Source of the DNA: JAHFUI01 sp041485905
GTDB taxonomy: Bacteria; Acidobacteriota; Vicinamibacteria; Vicinamibacterales; CAVVIG01
Assembly: GCA_041485905.1 (NCBI GenBank)
Contig: JBGPKK010000236.1
Coordinates: 1-6,560, forward strand
Length of the DNA: 6,560 nucleotides
Direction of reading: 5' to 3'
The notes under the pieces were generated by a model. The model saw only the letters and a program-made list of their open reading frames with translations, did no database searches and had not been told where the DNA came from. The position numbers and the translations under genes are program-made. Of the stretch, positions 1-5,475 are shown piece by piece (within the stretch, counting starts at the first letter, position 1; every line of letters starts with the position of its first letter).

Positions 1-2
1 CA

Positions 3-557
3 GGGTTCAACGACAGAACATGGCTCGACTTCACGGGCCACCCCCACACCGAAGCGTTACAGGTGACCGAGCGCTTCCGGCGCAAGGACTTCGGCCAGAT
101 GCAGCTCGAGATGACGTTCAACGATCCGAAGGCCTATGCGAAGCCCTGGACGATCGCCGTGGGCGTCAACTTCGTCGCCGACACGGAGCTCCTCGAATAC
201 GTGTGCAACGAGAACGAAAAAGACCATGGCCACCTGGTCGGCACCGTCCAGGACGAGAAGAAGGGAGAAGTGCGCGTCTCACCCGACACGTTGTCCAAGT
301 ACGTGGGGACCTATCGGGCGGAGCCGTTAGGCGACTTTCGGGTTTCGGTCGACCAAGGACAGCTGATGATCGAATTGCCCGGGGGTGGCGGACGACAACC
401 GCTGTTCGCGCAGTCCGACAAAGACTTCGTGTTCCCGACGCTTGGAGGCCTGGTCGAGTTCGTCACGGGCTCCCAAGGAACCATCACGCACATGCTGTTG
501 AAGATTGTCGAAGGCGATCAACGAGCCCTCCGGGTCAGCGACACCGCCGGGCGATAG
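3..557 (+). CDS. 3' part of a hypothetical protein with a DUF3471-like C-terminal domain (5' end outside window)
   Basis: The frame is open from the first complete codon of the window to a TAG at 555-557, giving 184 residues, so the true start lies upstream; the GTG at 63 is only an internal codon. The first part (GFNDRTWLDF, then TERFRRKDFG and ELLEYVCNENEKD) resembles uncharacterised proteins I associate with Acidobacteriota and related soil bacteria; I know of no assigned function. The second half, from about residue 94, contains LSKYVGTYR followed by short beta-type segments ending in VEFVTGSQGTITHMLLK. That is the pattern of the DUF3471-like beta domain often attached to beta-lactamase-type serine hydrolases and other secreted enzymes. 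No catalytic motif is visible in this part. The gene converges on the DUF71 gene, and 163 bp separate the two stop codons. The reading frame is well supported; the family assignment is tentative. Confidence 0.7.
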   Translation, partial: GFNDRTWLDFTGHPHTEALQVTERFRRKDFGQMQLEMTFNDPKAYAKPWTIAVGVNFVADTELLEYVCNENEKDHGHLVGTVQDEKKGEVRVSPDTLSKYVGTYRAEPLGDFRVSVDQGQLMIELPGGGGRQPLFAQSDKDFVFPTLGGLVEFVTGSQGTITHMLLKIVEGDQRALRVSDTAGR

Positions 558-572
558 GCTGTCCGAACCGAG

Positions 573-594
573 CGTAGCCCGCGCTAAAACGGCG
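573..594. repeat. possible degenerate palindromic repeat downstream of the first gene
   Basis: The stretch begins CGTAGCCCG and ends CGGCGC. It is a loose match in order and spacing to the palindromic element in the 5' end of btuD, which on its minus strand reads CGTAGTCCGGCTTCAGCC and then GGACGC. Here the inverted symmetry has largely decayed and no stable hairpin or U-tract follows, so it is a poor terminator candidate. The rest of the 558-708 spacer holds only scattered GTCAT words (641, 659, 670), which could be a decayed inverted partner of the octamer array that starts at 709. I see no gene or RNA in it. Confidence 0.2.
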
Positions 595-708
595 CAATGT
601 GTAGGAATGTCATGCCCGCCCGAAGGCTCGCCGAAGTCCTGTCATTCGTCGGTCGTCAGTCATCAATTCGTCATTGATTGGTGGATTGGTTTGACTTGAG
701 CAATTCAA

Positions 709-743
709 ATGACCAGATGACTAAATGACCAGATGACCAGATG
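709..743 (+). repeat. octamer array A (ATGACCAG units), overlapping the 3' end of the DUF71 gene
   Basis: Four consecutive 8-nt units start at 709, 717, 725 and 733, followed by a further ATG at 741. Units 1, 3 and 4 are ATGACCAG; unit 2 is ATGACTAA. The array overlaps the end of the minus-strand DUF71 gene: its TAG stop (723-721) comes from the variant unit, and the last codons (SGHLVI) are read out of the array. The left side (640-675) has several GTCAT words at irregular spacing, so an inverted partner may once have existed but is not convincing now. Confidence 0.85.
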
Positions 744-1401
744 GAGTCGTGAGATCAGCAAAGACGAACCCGTCGCGCTCAACGATGATTCCCGACTCAA
801 TCGGAACGGGAGACGCGAACATGGGGCCGTCGTAGGCAAACGTGTGGAACTCGCCTCGTTCGCCGCAGTGGTCGACGGCAGGCGGCAGCTCGTCCAGCAG
901 GGCCGCATCGAACTCCCGCCCCGCGAATCGTGCATCAAGCGTGCGAGGATCCACGCAGGTGAGCCTCGCGCGCAGCCCGCTGCCGACCATCTCGCGCGCC
1001 AGCGTCGTGGTATCGGCACCGAAAAGCGGGAACAGGGGTGTCAGACCGGTGCCGGCGAGGCGTTCCTCGCGATAGCGTCGGACGTCTTCGAGGAACAGAT
1101 CGCCGAACGCGATGTGGGTGAAGCCTTCCGCTACCGCGCGGCGGACAACAGCCTCCATCGCCCGCTCGTACACCTCGTTCGGGCATGAAGACGGAATCGG
1201 AATCTGCCACAGCGGCAACCCGAGCGCGGCGGCCTGGGCCTCGAGCAGGCTGACGCGCACCGCGTGCATCGCGACGCGCTGCGCCGTTTCGTTGACGGTC
1301 GTGAGCAGCGCGCCGATCTCGACGTCACCTCTCGCGCGCAGCACATGAACCAGCCACGCGCTGTCCTTTCCGCTGGACCACGAAATCACACATTTGGTCA
1401 T
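721..1401 (-). CDS. DUF71/COG2102 PP-loop ATP-binding protein (Dph6-like; probable B12-salvage subgroup)
   Basis: This 226-residue protein belongs to the ATP_bind_4 (DUF71/COG2102) family of PP-loop ATPases, relatives of eukaryotic/archaeal diphthamide ammonia ligase. The PP-loop SSGKDS is at residues 9-14 directly after the first beta strand (CVISW). GDLFLEDVRRYRE lies at 100-112 and the C-terminal family motif GERGEFHTF at 180-188, so the enzyme looks complete and active. Bacteria lack diphthamide. Published comparative genomics of DUF71 predicted a second, B12-salvage subgroup on the basis of B12-transport neighbours, and here the gene lies downstream of btuDCF on the same strand under a cobalamin riboswitch. 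The exact reaction is unknown; ATP-dependent amide or ligase chemistry on a corrinoid is an inference. The ATG at 1401-1399 is the first in frame after a TGA (1416-1414). Both that start and the stop lie in octamer arrays, and there is no ordinary Shine-Dalgarno sequence. The last residues, SGHLVI, are encoded by repeat. Confidence 0.88.
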   Translation of the reverse strand: MTKCVISWSSGKDSAWLVHVLRARGDVEIGALLTTVNETAQRVAMHAVRVSLLEAQAAALGLPLWQIPIPSSCPNEVYERAMEAVVRRAVAEGFTHIAFGDLFLEDVRRYREERLAGTGLTPLFPLFGADTTTLAREMVGSGLRARLTCVDPRTLDARFAGREFDAALLDELPPAVDHCGERGEFHTFAYDGPMFASPVPIESGIIVERDGFVFADLTTPSGHLVI

Positions 1402-1425
1402 CTGGTCATCTCGTCATCTGGTCAT
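1391..1425 (-). repeat. octamer array B, containing the DUF71 start codon
   Basis: Read on the minus strand the units begin at 1425, 1417, 1409 and 1401, with another ATG at 1393. Unit 2 is ATGACGAG and unit 4 ATGACCAA; the other two are ATGACCAG. The ATG of unit 4 is the start codon of the DUF71 gene. Bases 1392-1411 are a perfect 20-nt inverted match to 1737-1756 in array C, and the pair encloses the four-helix-bundle remnant. Confidence 0.9.
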
Positions 1426-1467
1426 TGGATTGTGAAATTGGTACGGGATATGAAACATAACGATTGA

Positions 1468-1750
1468 GTGAGCGTTCAAAGCGATCAACTGAAAGAGCGC
1501 ACAATGGCATTCGCCATCAGTGTCTTGCGCTTGATGGAGCGACTTCCGCAAACGCCCGCCGGTAGTGTAGTCAGCCGCCAACTGGCAGTATTGGCTCGAT
1601 GTGCTCGTCCGCGCCCAGATGATCCCGCAGCCGACCGTCGCTCCAATTCGGCAGGAGGCGTCCGAATTGCGCGCCATCTTTGCGAGGTCGCTTGGGACCG
1701 CCCGCTCCAATCTTCGCAATCGCCAAATCAATGACCAGATGACCAGATGA
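1468..1750 (+). pseudogene. four-helix-bundle (S23 / 23S rRNA intervening-sequence type) protein, internally deleted and frameshifted
   Basis: Two frames together match the short four-helix-bundle family that includes 23S rRNA intervening-sequence proteins and is related to Avd of diversity-generating retroelements. The first (GTG at 1468 to about 1587) reads SDQLKERTMAFA, VLRLMERLP and SVVSRQLA, which is the usual helix 1 and the start of helix 2. The second (frame +2 from 1589 to TGA 1748-1750) reads YWLDVLVRAQMIP, then QEASELRAIFARSL and TARSNLRN, which is the usual last third. The middle portion of the family (SVGANYxxA type segment and the helix leading to YWL) is missing, probably some 35-40 residues, and the halves are joined out of frame at about 1587-1589. 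Continued in its first frame the reading frame gives a non-homologous tail to 1734. Family members are usually about 115-130 residues. The stop of the second frame lies inside octamer array C. The family's function is not firmly known. Confidence 0.78.
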
Positions 1751-1756
1751 CCAAAT
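1731..1756 (+). repeat. octamer array C, abutting the btuF stop codon
   Basis: Three units start at 1731, 1739 and 1747 (two ATGACCAG, then ATGACCAA), ending two bases before the minus-strand btuF stop at 1759-1757. The left edge AATCAATGACCAGATGAC is identical over 18 nt to the left edge of array E near 5495. The outer edge runs into AAATTC, as does the outer edge of array D when read outward. Confidence 0.9.
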
Positions 1757-2629
1757 TCACCGTACCTGTCCGGGATGAAGCGCCTGAGCAATCCGCCGCG
1801 TGGCATCGACGACGCGCGGACCGGGGACGACGAATTCGTCGCCGACCAGGACGTACACGCGGTGATTCCTGACGGCAGGCAGCGACGCCAGCGTGTTCCA
1901 CGCCTCGATGTCCCGCGCGACGTCGACTTTCTTGAGAATGTCCCCGTATCGCAGCTCGACGATGACGTCCGGCTGGCGTCCGAGAATCATTTCGGTGCTG
2001 GCCTGCACGGACTGCTGCCGGATGTCGGCGAATACGTTGGTCGCCCCCGCTGTCTCCAGCATGTCGTGGAGAAATCCGTATCCGCCGCTGGCGTAGATGC
2101 CCCTCAGCGATGACGGCTCGCGCTCGAATACCAGCAGCGTGCGCGGATGCGACACGGCTGCGACCAAACGGCGAATCGAAGCCAGCGCGCGCTCCATGCC
2201 TGCCGCGAGCGCTTCGCCGTGGGTGGGCACGTTGAGGCGCGCGCCGATCGCTCGTACGGTGACTGTGATGTCGGACAACGCCCGGTGCTCGTACGAATAG
2301 TACGGAATGCCGGTGCGATCGAGCCGCTGCTTCAGCTCCGTTTGCGTGTTGTAAAGGATGACGAGGTCGGGTTTCAGTGCGAGAATCTGTTCGACGTTGG
2401 GATCGAGAAGGCCACCGACACGCGCGATACGCGAGACTTGTCTGGGAAACTCATCGTAGTTGCTGACGCCCACCACGCGGTGGCCGTCGCCCATCGCGAA
2501 GATCATCTCTGTCACGGCGGGAATGACCGACACGATGCGCTGGGGCGAACCAGCCGAATCGGCAGTGGTGGCCCAGGCCAGGGCCGCTGCCAGCAGCCAC
2601 GCCGGACCTAGCGAGCGAACGACTCTCAT
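1757..2629 (-). CDS. btuF: periplasmic cobalamin-binding protein BtuF
   Basis: The 290-residue product is a class III periplasmic binding protein of the BtuF/FhuD type, the substrate receptor that delivers corrinoid to the BtuC permease. Residues 1-26 form a signal peptide (basic RVVR, hydrophobic LLAAALAW, small residues before about residue 26). There is no lipobox cysteine, so it is expected to be soluble in the periplasm of a diderm. The mature protein opens with RIVSVIPAVTEMIFAMG and VVGVSNYDEFP, typical of the family, and later has SGGYGFLHDMLETAGATN and RVYVLVGDEFVVPGP. The frame stays open far upstream of the ATG at 2629-2627, but that extension overlaps btuC antisense-like and is not homologous; the chosen ATG has a GAGG eight bases upstream and directly precedes the signal peptide. 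Its ATG overlaps the btuC TGA in an ATGA, so the two are probably translationally coupled. Ligand identity rests mainly on the riboswitch. Confidence 0.9.
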   Translation of the reverse strand: MRVVRSLGPAWLLAAALAWATTADSAGSPQRIVSVIPAVTEMIFAMGDGHRVVGVSNYDEFPRQVSRIARVGGLLDPNVEQILALKPDLVILYNTQTELKQRLDRTGIPYYSYEHRALSDITVTVRAIGARLNVPTHGEALAAGMERALASIRRLVAAVSHPRTLLVFEREPSSLRGIYASGGYGFLHDMLETAGATNVFADIRQQSVQASTEMILGRQPDVIVELRYGDILKKVDVARDIEAWNTLASLPAVRNHRVYVLVGDEFVVPGPRVVDATRRIAQALHPGQVR

Positions 2630-3633
2630 CTGAATGACCTCAGCAGCAACCAGAGGAAGAACGGTCCACCCACCAGCGCCGTGATCACGCCGACCGGCAT
2701 CTCCACGGGTGCGAACAACGTGCGCGCGACGAGATCGGATGCGATAAGGAATGTCGCGCCGAAGAGGATCGAGGCCGGCAGGACCAGTCGGTGATCCGAC
2801 CCGACCACCAGACGCACCATGTGCGGCACGATGATGCCGATGAAGCCGATGGGCCCGCCGATCGCGACCGCGGCTCCGGTCGCCAGTGACGCGCCAACGA
2901 GTGCAGTCCGTTCGGTCCGCGGGACGTTCACGCCGCGCGAGGCGGCGGCGTCCGCCCCGAGACTGATGAGATCCAGCGCACGGGGAAGAGTCGCGAACAG
3001 TCCAAATGCGACGAGCAGCATCGGGAGAACCGCCAGCACCGGTGCGTACCCGCCGATGTCGAGCACTCCCATCAGCCAGCGTACGGTGCGGAAGGTGTCG
3101 GTGAAGTCGGCGAGGTACTGCGTGAAGAGAATCAACGCGGTGATGAACGCGGTCATCGTCACGCCCGCCAGGAGCAGAACGGTCGTCGACAAACCGCGGT
3201 GTCGGGCCGCCGCGAGCGCATAGACAACGCCGAGCGCGCACAGCGAGCCGGCAAAGCTCGACAGCGGAATCACCGGGAGGCCGGCGAATGCGAAATCGAA
3301 GTGGAACGTGATCGCCACCATCGCGCCGAGCGCAGCGCCCGCTGAAACGCCCAGCGTGTCAGGTGACGCCAGCGGATTGCGGAGCAACGCCTGAAAGACG
3401 ACGCCCGAGGCGGCGAGCGCGCCGCCGACCAGTGCCGCCGCGATCACGCGCGGGAGGCGCGCGATGAAAAAAATCTGCGCGTCCAGGTTGTCCGCAAACG
3501 GAATCGATCGATCGAACACCCGCGCGAGCGAAATGTGCGTCGACCCGATCACGGGCCCGACAACCAGCGCGATGACGAGCAGCGCGCTGAAGGCCGCGAC
3601 GGTGGTGACGAGTCTCGTGCGGATGGGCTGCAC
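2626..3633 (-). CDS. btuC: cobalamin ABC transporter permease BtuC (FecCD family)
   Basis: This 335-residue inner-membrane permease belongs to the FecCD family, whose dimer forms the translocation channel for vitamin B12, heme or siderophores. Hydrophobic segments occur throughout, as expected for about ten transmembrane helices. Family motifs are ARLPR at 58-62, SGVVFQALLRNPLASPDTLG at 76-95 and GPIGFIGIIVPHMVR at 260-274; the last is the cytoplasmic region that couples to the ATPase. Length is normal for the family. The start is a GTG at 3633-3631, three bases after the btuD stop, with only a weak purine stretch upstream, which points to coupling with btuD. The stop overlaps the btuF start by the ATGA arrangement. 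The family alone cannot separate cobalamin from iron-chelate transport; the upstream cobalamin riboswitch decides it. Confidence 0.92.
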   Translation of the reverse strand: MQPIRTRLVTTVAAFSALLVIALVVGPVIGSTHISLARVFDRSIPFADNLDAQIFFIARLPRVIAAALVGGALAASGVVFQALLRNPLASPDTLGVSAGAALGAMVAITFHFDFAFAGLPVIPLSSFAGSLCALGVVYALAAARHRGLSTTVLLLAGVTMTAFITALILFTQYLADFTDTFRTVRWLMGVLDIGGYAPVLAVLPMLLVAFGLFATLPRALDLISLGADAAASRGVNVPRTERTALVGASLATGAAVAIGGPIGFIGIIVPHMVRLVVGSDHRLVLPASILFGATFLIASDLVARTLFAPVEMPVGVITALVGGPFFLWLLLRSFR

Positions 3634-3636
3634 GGA

Positions 3637-4458
3637 TCAGGTCCGTCCGATGGGCACGACCGTCAGACGGCCCGTGCGCGCGTGCCGTTCGACGACCGCG
3701 TCGACGTTGTAGAGCGTCCGAATCGCGTCTGGCGTGAGGACCTCTTCGGTCGGGCCGAAGCCGACCACCAGGCCGTCCTTCAGCAGCACGAGGCGGCGGC
3801 ACAGCGCCGATGCCAGATTCAGATCGTGCGTGGACAGGACCATGGTGACGCCGCGGTCGGCATTCAGACGCCGCAGCAGCGTCTGCACTTCGATCTGATG
3901 TCCGATGTCGAGCGCCGCGGTCGGCTCGTCGAGCAGGAGGAGCTGCGGACTTTGTGCCAGCGCGCTGGCGATGACCACGCGCTGCTTCTCGCCGCCGCTG
4001 AGCGTGCTGAACGCCCGCTGCTCGAACGGTGCGCTGCCGGTGGCTTCGAGCGCCCGGCGCGCGATGTCAAGATCCTCCGGGCCTTCCAGCGCAAACGCGC
4101 CCAGGTGCGGAAACCGGCCCATCAACACGATGTCGATCACCGTGAAATCGAATGGCGCCTGGGTCTCCTGCGGCACGAACGCGACACGCCGCGCGATATC
4201 GCGCCGCGTCCAGGCGGCGAGCGGCCGATTGTCGAGCGTCACCGTGCCCGAGGCCGGTGAGTACACGCCGCCAAGCAGCTTGAGGAGCGTCGTCTTGCCC
4301 GATCCGTTCGGTCCGAGAATGCCGACGAGATCGCCTCGCTCGACGTGCAGCGAAACATCATTCAGTACGACGTTTCGTACGTGGCGTCCGGCTGAAGCCG
4401 GACTACGAGTCGTACGGATGCCTCGATACGCGAACGATATGTTGGCAGCGCGAAGCAT
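3637..4458 (-). CDS. btuD: cobalamin ABC transporter ATPase BtuD, with a palindrome-encoded N-terminal insert
   Basis: This 273-residue ABC ATPase powers corrinoid import through BtuC. Walker A is GPNGSGKTT at 49-57, Q-loop Gln97, signature LSGGEKQ at 153-159, Walker B LLLLDEP at 173-179 and switch His211 in STHDLN, so all ATPase elements are present. The ATG at 4458-4456 gives the normal opening MLRAANISFAYRG. I see no clear Shine-Dalgarno sequence in the bases just upstream. Residues of about 14-28 (IRTTRSPASAGRHVR) lie where most homologues go from the first strand straight to VLNDVSL, and they are encoded by a 41-nt palindromic element, so this looks like an in-frame insertion that was tolerated. 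It is the first gene after the cobalamin riboswitch and the start of the transporter cluster. C-terminal to the ATPase core are about 55 residues that look ordinary for the family. Confidence 0.92.
   Translation of the reverse strand: MLRAANISFAYRGIRTTRSPASAGRHVRNVVLNDVSLHVERGDLVGILGPNGSGKTTLLKLLGGVYSPASGTVTLDNRPLAAWTRRDIARRVAFVPQETQAPFDFTVIDIVLMGRFPHLGAFALEGPEDLDIARRALEATGSAPFEQRAFSTLSGGEKQRVVIASALAQSPQLLLLDEPTAALDIGHQIEVQTLLRRLNADRGVTMVLSTHDLNLASALCRRLVLLKDGLVVGFGPTEEVLTPDAIRTLYNVDAVVERHARTGRLTVVPIGRT
4376..4416. repeat. palindromic element inside the btuD coding region
   Basis: The core is a perfect 8-bp inverted repeat, GTCCGGCT at 4386-4393 and AGCCGGAC at 4396-4403, with a 2-nt centre. 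It is extended by a second perfect pair, CGTACG at 4376-4381 and 4411-4416, with 4 and 7 unmatched bases between. The whole is a cruciform or strong RNA hairpin within codons for about residues 15-28 of BtuD. It resembles in principle REP sequences and the palindromic elements known to insert in frame into Rickettsia genes; relation to any named family is not established here. Confidence 0.75.
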
Positions 4459-4560
4459 GACGAATCAGAGATCGGCGGAACGATGGCGGGTGCGTCCCGG
4501 CCGTAGGCGGGCGAAGGGCATCGGTGCTCCGTTCGGCGTGTCGCGCGCCGAAGAAAGGAC
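4459..4560 (-). promoter_or_regulatory. presumed expression platform between the cobalamin aptamer and btuD
   Basis: Between aptamer and btuD start, read on the minus strand, there is a perfect 7-bp hairpin, TTCGGCG and CGCCGAA (4552-4546 with 4538-4532, loop 7). The segment just 3' of the aptamer, GCGTCC (4562-4557), can pair with GGACGC (4497-4492), enclosing that hairpin. No U-tract follows either structure, so an intrinsic terminator is not supported, and no strong ribosome binding site is seen before the btuD ATG. The switching mechanism cannot be settled from sequence alone. I see no gene here. Confidence 0.4.
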
Positions 4561-4765
4561 GCCCCCGGTGACCAGGTTTCCTGACTTGCGGATCAGCGCG
4601 ACGCTTCGCCGTCTTCCCAGGTCGTGACCCAGTGACGTGCCAGGGGTCCAGGACGAAGAACCGGGGCCCAAGGACTAATGCAAAGCGCCGCTCCCCGTTT
4701 ACAGTGGCGGGACCGTGTGGGCGTTTCACCCACTTCGCGTGACCGCCGGGGTTCAAGCGTCGAAG
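4561..4765 (-). ncRNA. cobalamin (adenosylcobalamin-type) riboswitch aptamer
   Basis: The conserved blocks of the cobalamin riboswitch occur in order on the minus strand: GGGTGAAACGCCC (4731-4719), then GGTCCCGCCACTGT (4714-4701), and the B12 box AGTCAGGAAACCTG (4586-4573). The 5' and 3' ends can close a stem, with ACCCCGGCGGT near 4751-4741 opposing ACCGGGGG at 4568-4561. Spacing between blocks and total length near 200 nt are normal for the class. It lies upstream of btuD, so bound cobalamin is expected to reduce expression of btuDCF, and of the DUF71 gene if still co-transcribed. The outer boundaries are approximate. Confidence 0.93.
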
Positions 4766-4774
4766 ATCAACGTC

Positions 4775-4793
4775 GATCCGGCGTTTCCGGATC
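4775..4793 (-). other. short hairpin at the 5' end of the riboswitch leader
   Basis: GATCCGG (4775-4781) and CCGGATC (4787-4793) form a perfect 7-bp stem with a 5-nt loop. It falls just after the predicted transcription start and before the aptamer. It could be a stabilising 5' hairpin of the leader RNA; no function is demonstrated. Confidence 0.45.
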
Positions 4794-4803
4794 CACAGGG
4801 CGG

Positions 4804-4812
4804 AGTATAGCA
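4804..4812 (-). promoter_or_regulatory. extended -10 promoter for the riboswitch-btuDCF operon
   Basis: On the minus strand the sequence reads TGCTATACT: an extended -10 TGn followed by TATACT (4809-4804), one mismatch from the sigma-70 consensus. No good -35 hexamer lies at normal spacing, which suits an extended -10 promoter. A start near 4797 would leave about 30 nt before the aptamer. Confidence 0.55.
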
Positions 4813-4837
4813 AAACCGGCTCAAACGGCAGGTCCGG

Positions 4838-4867
4838 TTGCCTCTGGCGTTCATTTTTGCGTAACAT
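4838..4867 (+). promoter_or_regulatory. candidate sigma-70 promoter of yjbQ
   Basis: TTGCCT (4838-4843) and TAACAT (4862-4867) are separated by 18 nt, giving a start near 4874 and a leader of about 57 nt before yjbQ. It is back-to-back with the btu promoter, with about 28 bp between the two elements. The match is moderate. Confidence 0.4.
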
Positions 4868-4917
4868 GACACGTTCGGTGTCCGCTCGGGACGCGCCGTA
4901 TCGCCCGCCCGCACAAC

Positions 4918-4927
4918 GGAAGAGGAG
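4918..4927 (+). promoter_or_regulatory. yjbQ ribosome binding site
   Basis: GGAAGAGGAG ends three bases before the ATG at 4931. It is the strongest Shine-Dalgarno sequence in the window and supports this start, which adds about 25 residues ahead of the conserved YjbQ core. Confidence 0.65.
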
Positions 4928-4930
4928 CGC

Positions 4931-5434
4931 ATGAGCAAGAGTTCGACCGTAACCGTCCGCGAGAAGCCCGTCGAGGAGGTGGCTTCGGCGAAGGCCGGCG
5001 GCCTCACGATTCATGGAGAGACCTTCGTCGTTCAGACCGATCAGCGGATTGAGCTCGTCGATCTCACGAACCGGGTCATGGAATTCGTCCGACACTTCAA
5101 CATCCGGGAAGGCATCGTCAACCTCATGTCGATGCACACCACGTGCGCGCTCTTCATCAACGAGTTTCAAACGGCGCTGCTGTCCGATATCCGCCGCTTC
5201 CTCGAGCAGATGGTGGCGCGCGACGCCGAGTGGATGCACAACGATCCGCAACACTCCGACTGCGATCGGATGAACGCCGACTCCCATCTGCGGGCGCTCC
5301 TGCTCGGTCACAATCTCACGCTGCAGGTCAGCGGCGGCGAGGTCGTCCTCGGCCAGTGGCAGCGGATCCTGATGGCGGAGCTCGACGGCCCGCGCGCGCG
5401 GTCGCTGCGCATCCAGATTTTCGGCGTCGGCTGA
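4931..5434 (+). CDS. yjbQ: YjbQ / UPF0047 family protein
   Basis: The 167-residue product belongs to the YjbQ (UPF0047) family of small trimeric cytoplasmic proteins. Databases name it secondary thiamine-phosphate synthase after a weak activity; the physiological role is unsettled. The family signature is complete: SMHTTCALFINE at 67-78, NADSHLRALLLG at 115-126 and the long motif LTLQVSGGEVVLGQWQRI at 129-146, followed by ELDGPR at 150-155. The conserved His and Glu residues (His69, His119, Glu78) are present. The first 25 or so residues (SKSSTVTVREKPVEEVASAK) are a polar extension not usual in the core of about 140 residues, but the strong ribosome binding site supports the start. The gene diverges from the btu operon and precedes mqnE by 96 bp on the same strand, with an inverted repeat between them. 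No functional link with menaquinone or B12 is evident. Confidence 0.9.
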   Translation: MSKSSTVTVREKPVEEVASAKAGGLTIHGETFVVQTDQRIELVDLTNRVMEFVRHFNIREGIVNLMSMHTTCALFINEFQTALLSDIRRFLEQMVARDAEWMHNDPQHSDCDRMNADSHLRALLLGHNLTLQVSGGEVVLGQWQRILMAELDGPRARSLRIQIFGVG

Positions 5435-5443
5435 TACTCGAAT

Positions 5444-5475
5444 TTAGTCGTCTGGTCATCTGGTCATCTCGTCAT
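5444..5475 (-). repeat. octamer array D, downstream of yjbQ
   Basis: Read on the minus strand, units begin at 5475 (ATGACGAG), 5467 and 5459 (both ATGACCAG) and 5451 (degenerate, ACGACTAA). The array begins 9 nt after the yjbQ stop codon. It is the left arm of an inverted pair with array E, and 5457-5475 is perfectly complementary to 5515-5533. Confidence 0.88.

Larger units (their letters stand above)
1392..1756 (+). mobile_element. putative non-autonomous element: 20-nt terminal inverted repeats enclosing a four-helix-bundle gene remnant
   Basis: The segment is 365 bp long. Its ends are perfect inverted copies of each other: ATTTGGTCATCTGGTCATCT at 1392-1411 and its reverse complement at 1737-1756. 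Both arms consist of the octamer array, pointing outward, and the only coding content is the broken four-helix-bundle gene. It sits exactly between the stop codon of btuF (1759-1757) and the DUF71 coding region, in opposite orientation to both, so it looks like an insertion into a B12 operon. I see no convincing target-site duplication; TCAC occurs at 1386-1389 and 1757-1760 but with a 2-nt offset. There is no transposase or reverse transcriptase, so any mobility would need a factor supplied elsewhere. That it is mobile is inference; the inverted-repeat structure is seen directly. Confidence 0.5.

Noticed and set aside
1468..1734. Intact 88-residue small protein
   Set aside because: Only the first 40 residues match the four-helix-bundle family; the matching remainder is in another frame, so it is a pseudogene.
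1386..1760. Target-site duplication TCAC around the four-helix-bundle segment
   Set aside because: The two copies are not at matching distances from the inverted-repeat ends and four bases can match by chance.
2630..3241. Upstream extension of the btuF frame
   Set aside because: The added residues are arginine- and histidine-rich shadow of btuC, and the signal peptide and ribosome site place the start at 2629.
3637..4458. Iron-siderophore or heme importer instead of B12
   Set aside because: The protein families alone permit it, but the complete cobalamin riboswitch directly upstream makes corrinoid the best substrate.
4403..5311. Minus-strand open frame of 302 codons spanning yjbQ, the promoters and the riboswitch
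   Set aside because: It runs across the aptamer and opposite YjbQ, so it can be explained only as a chance frame in GC-rich DNA.
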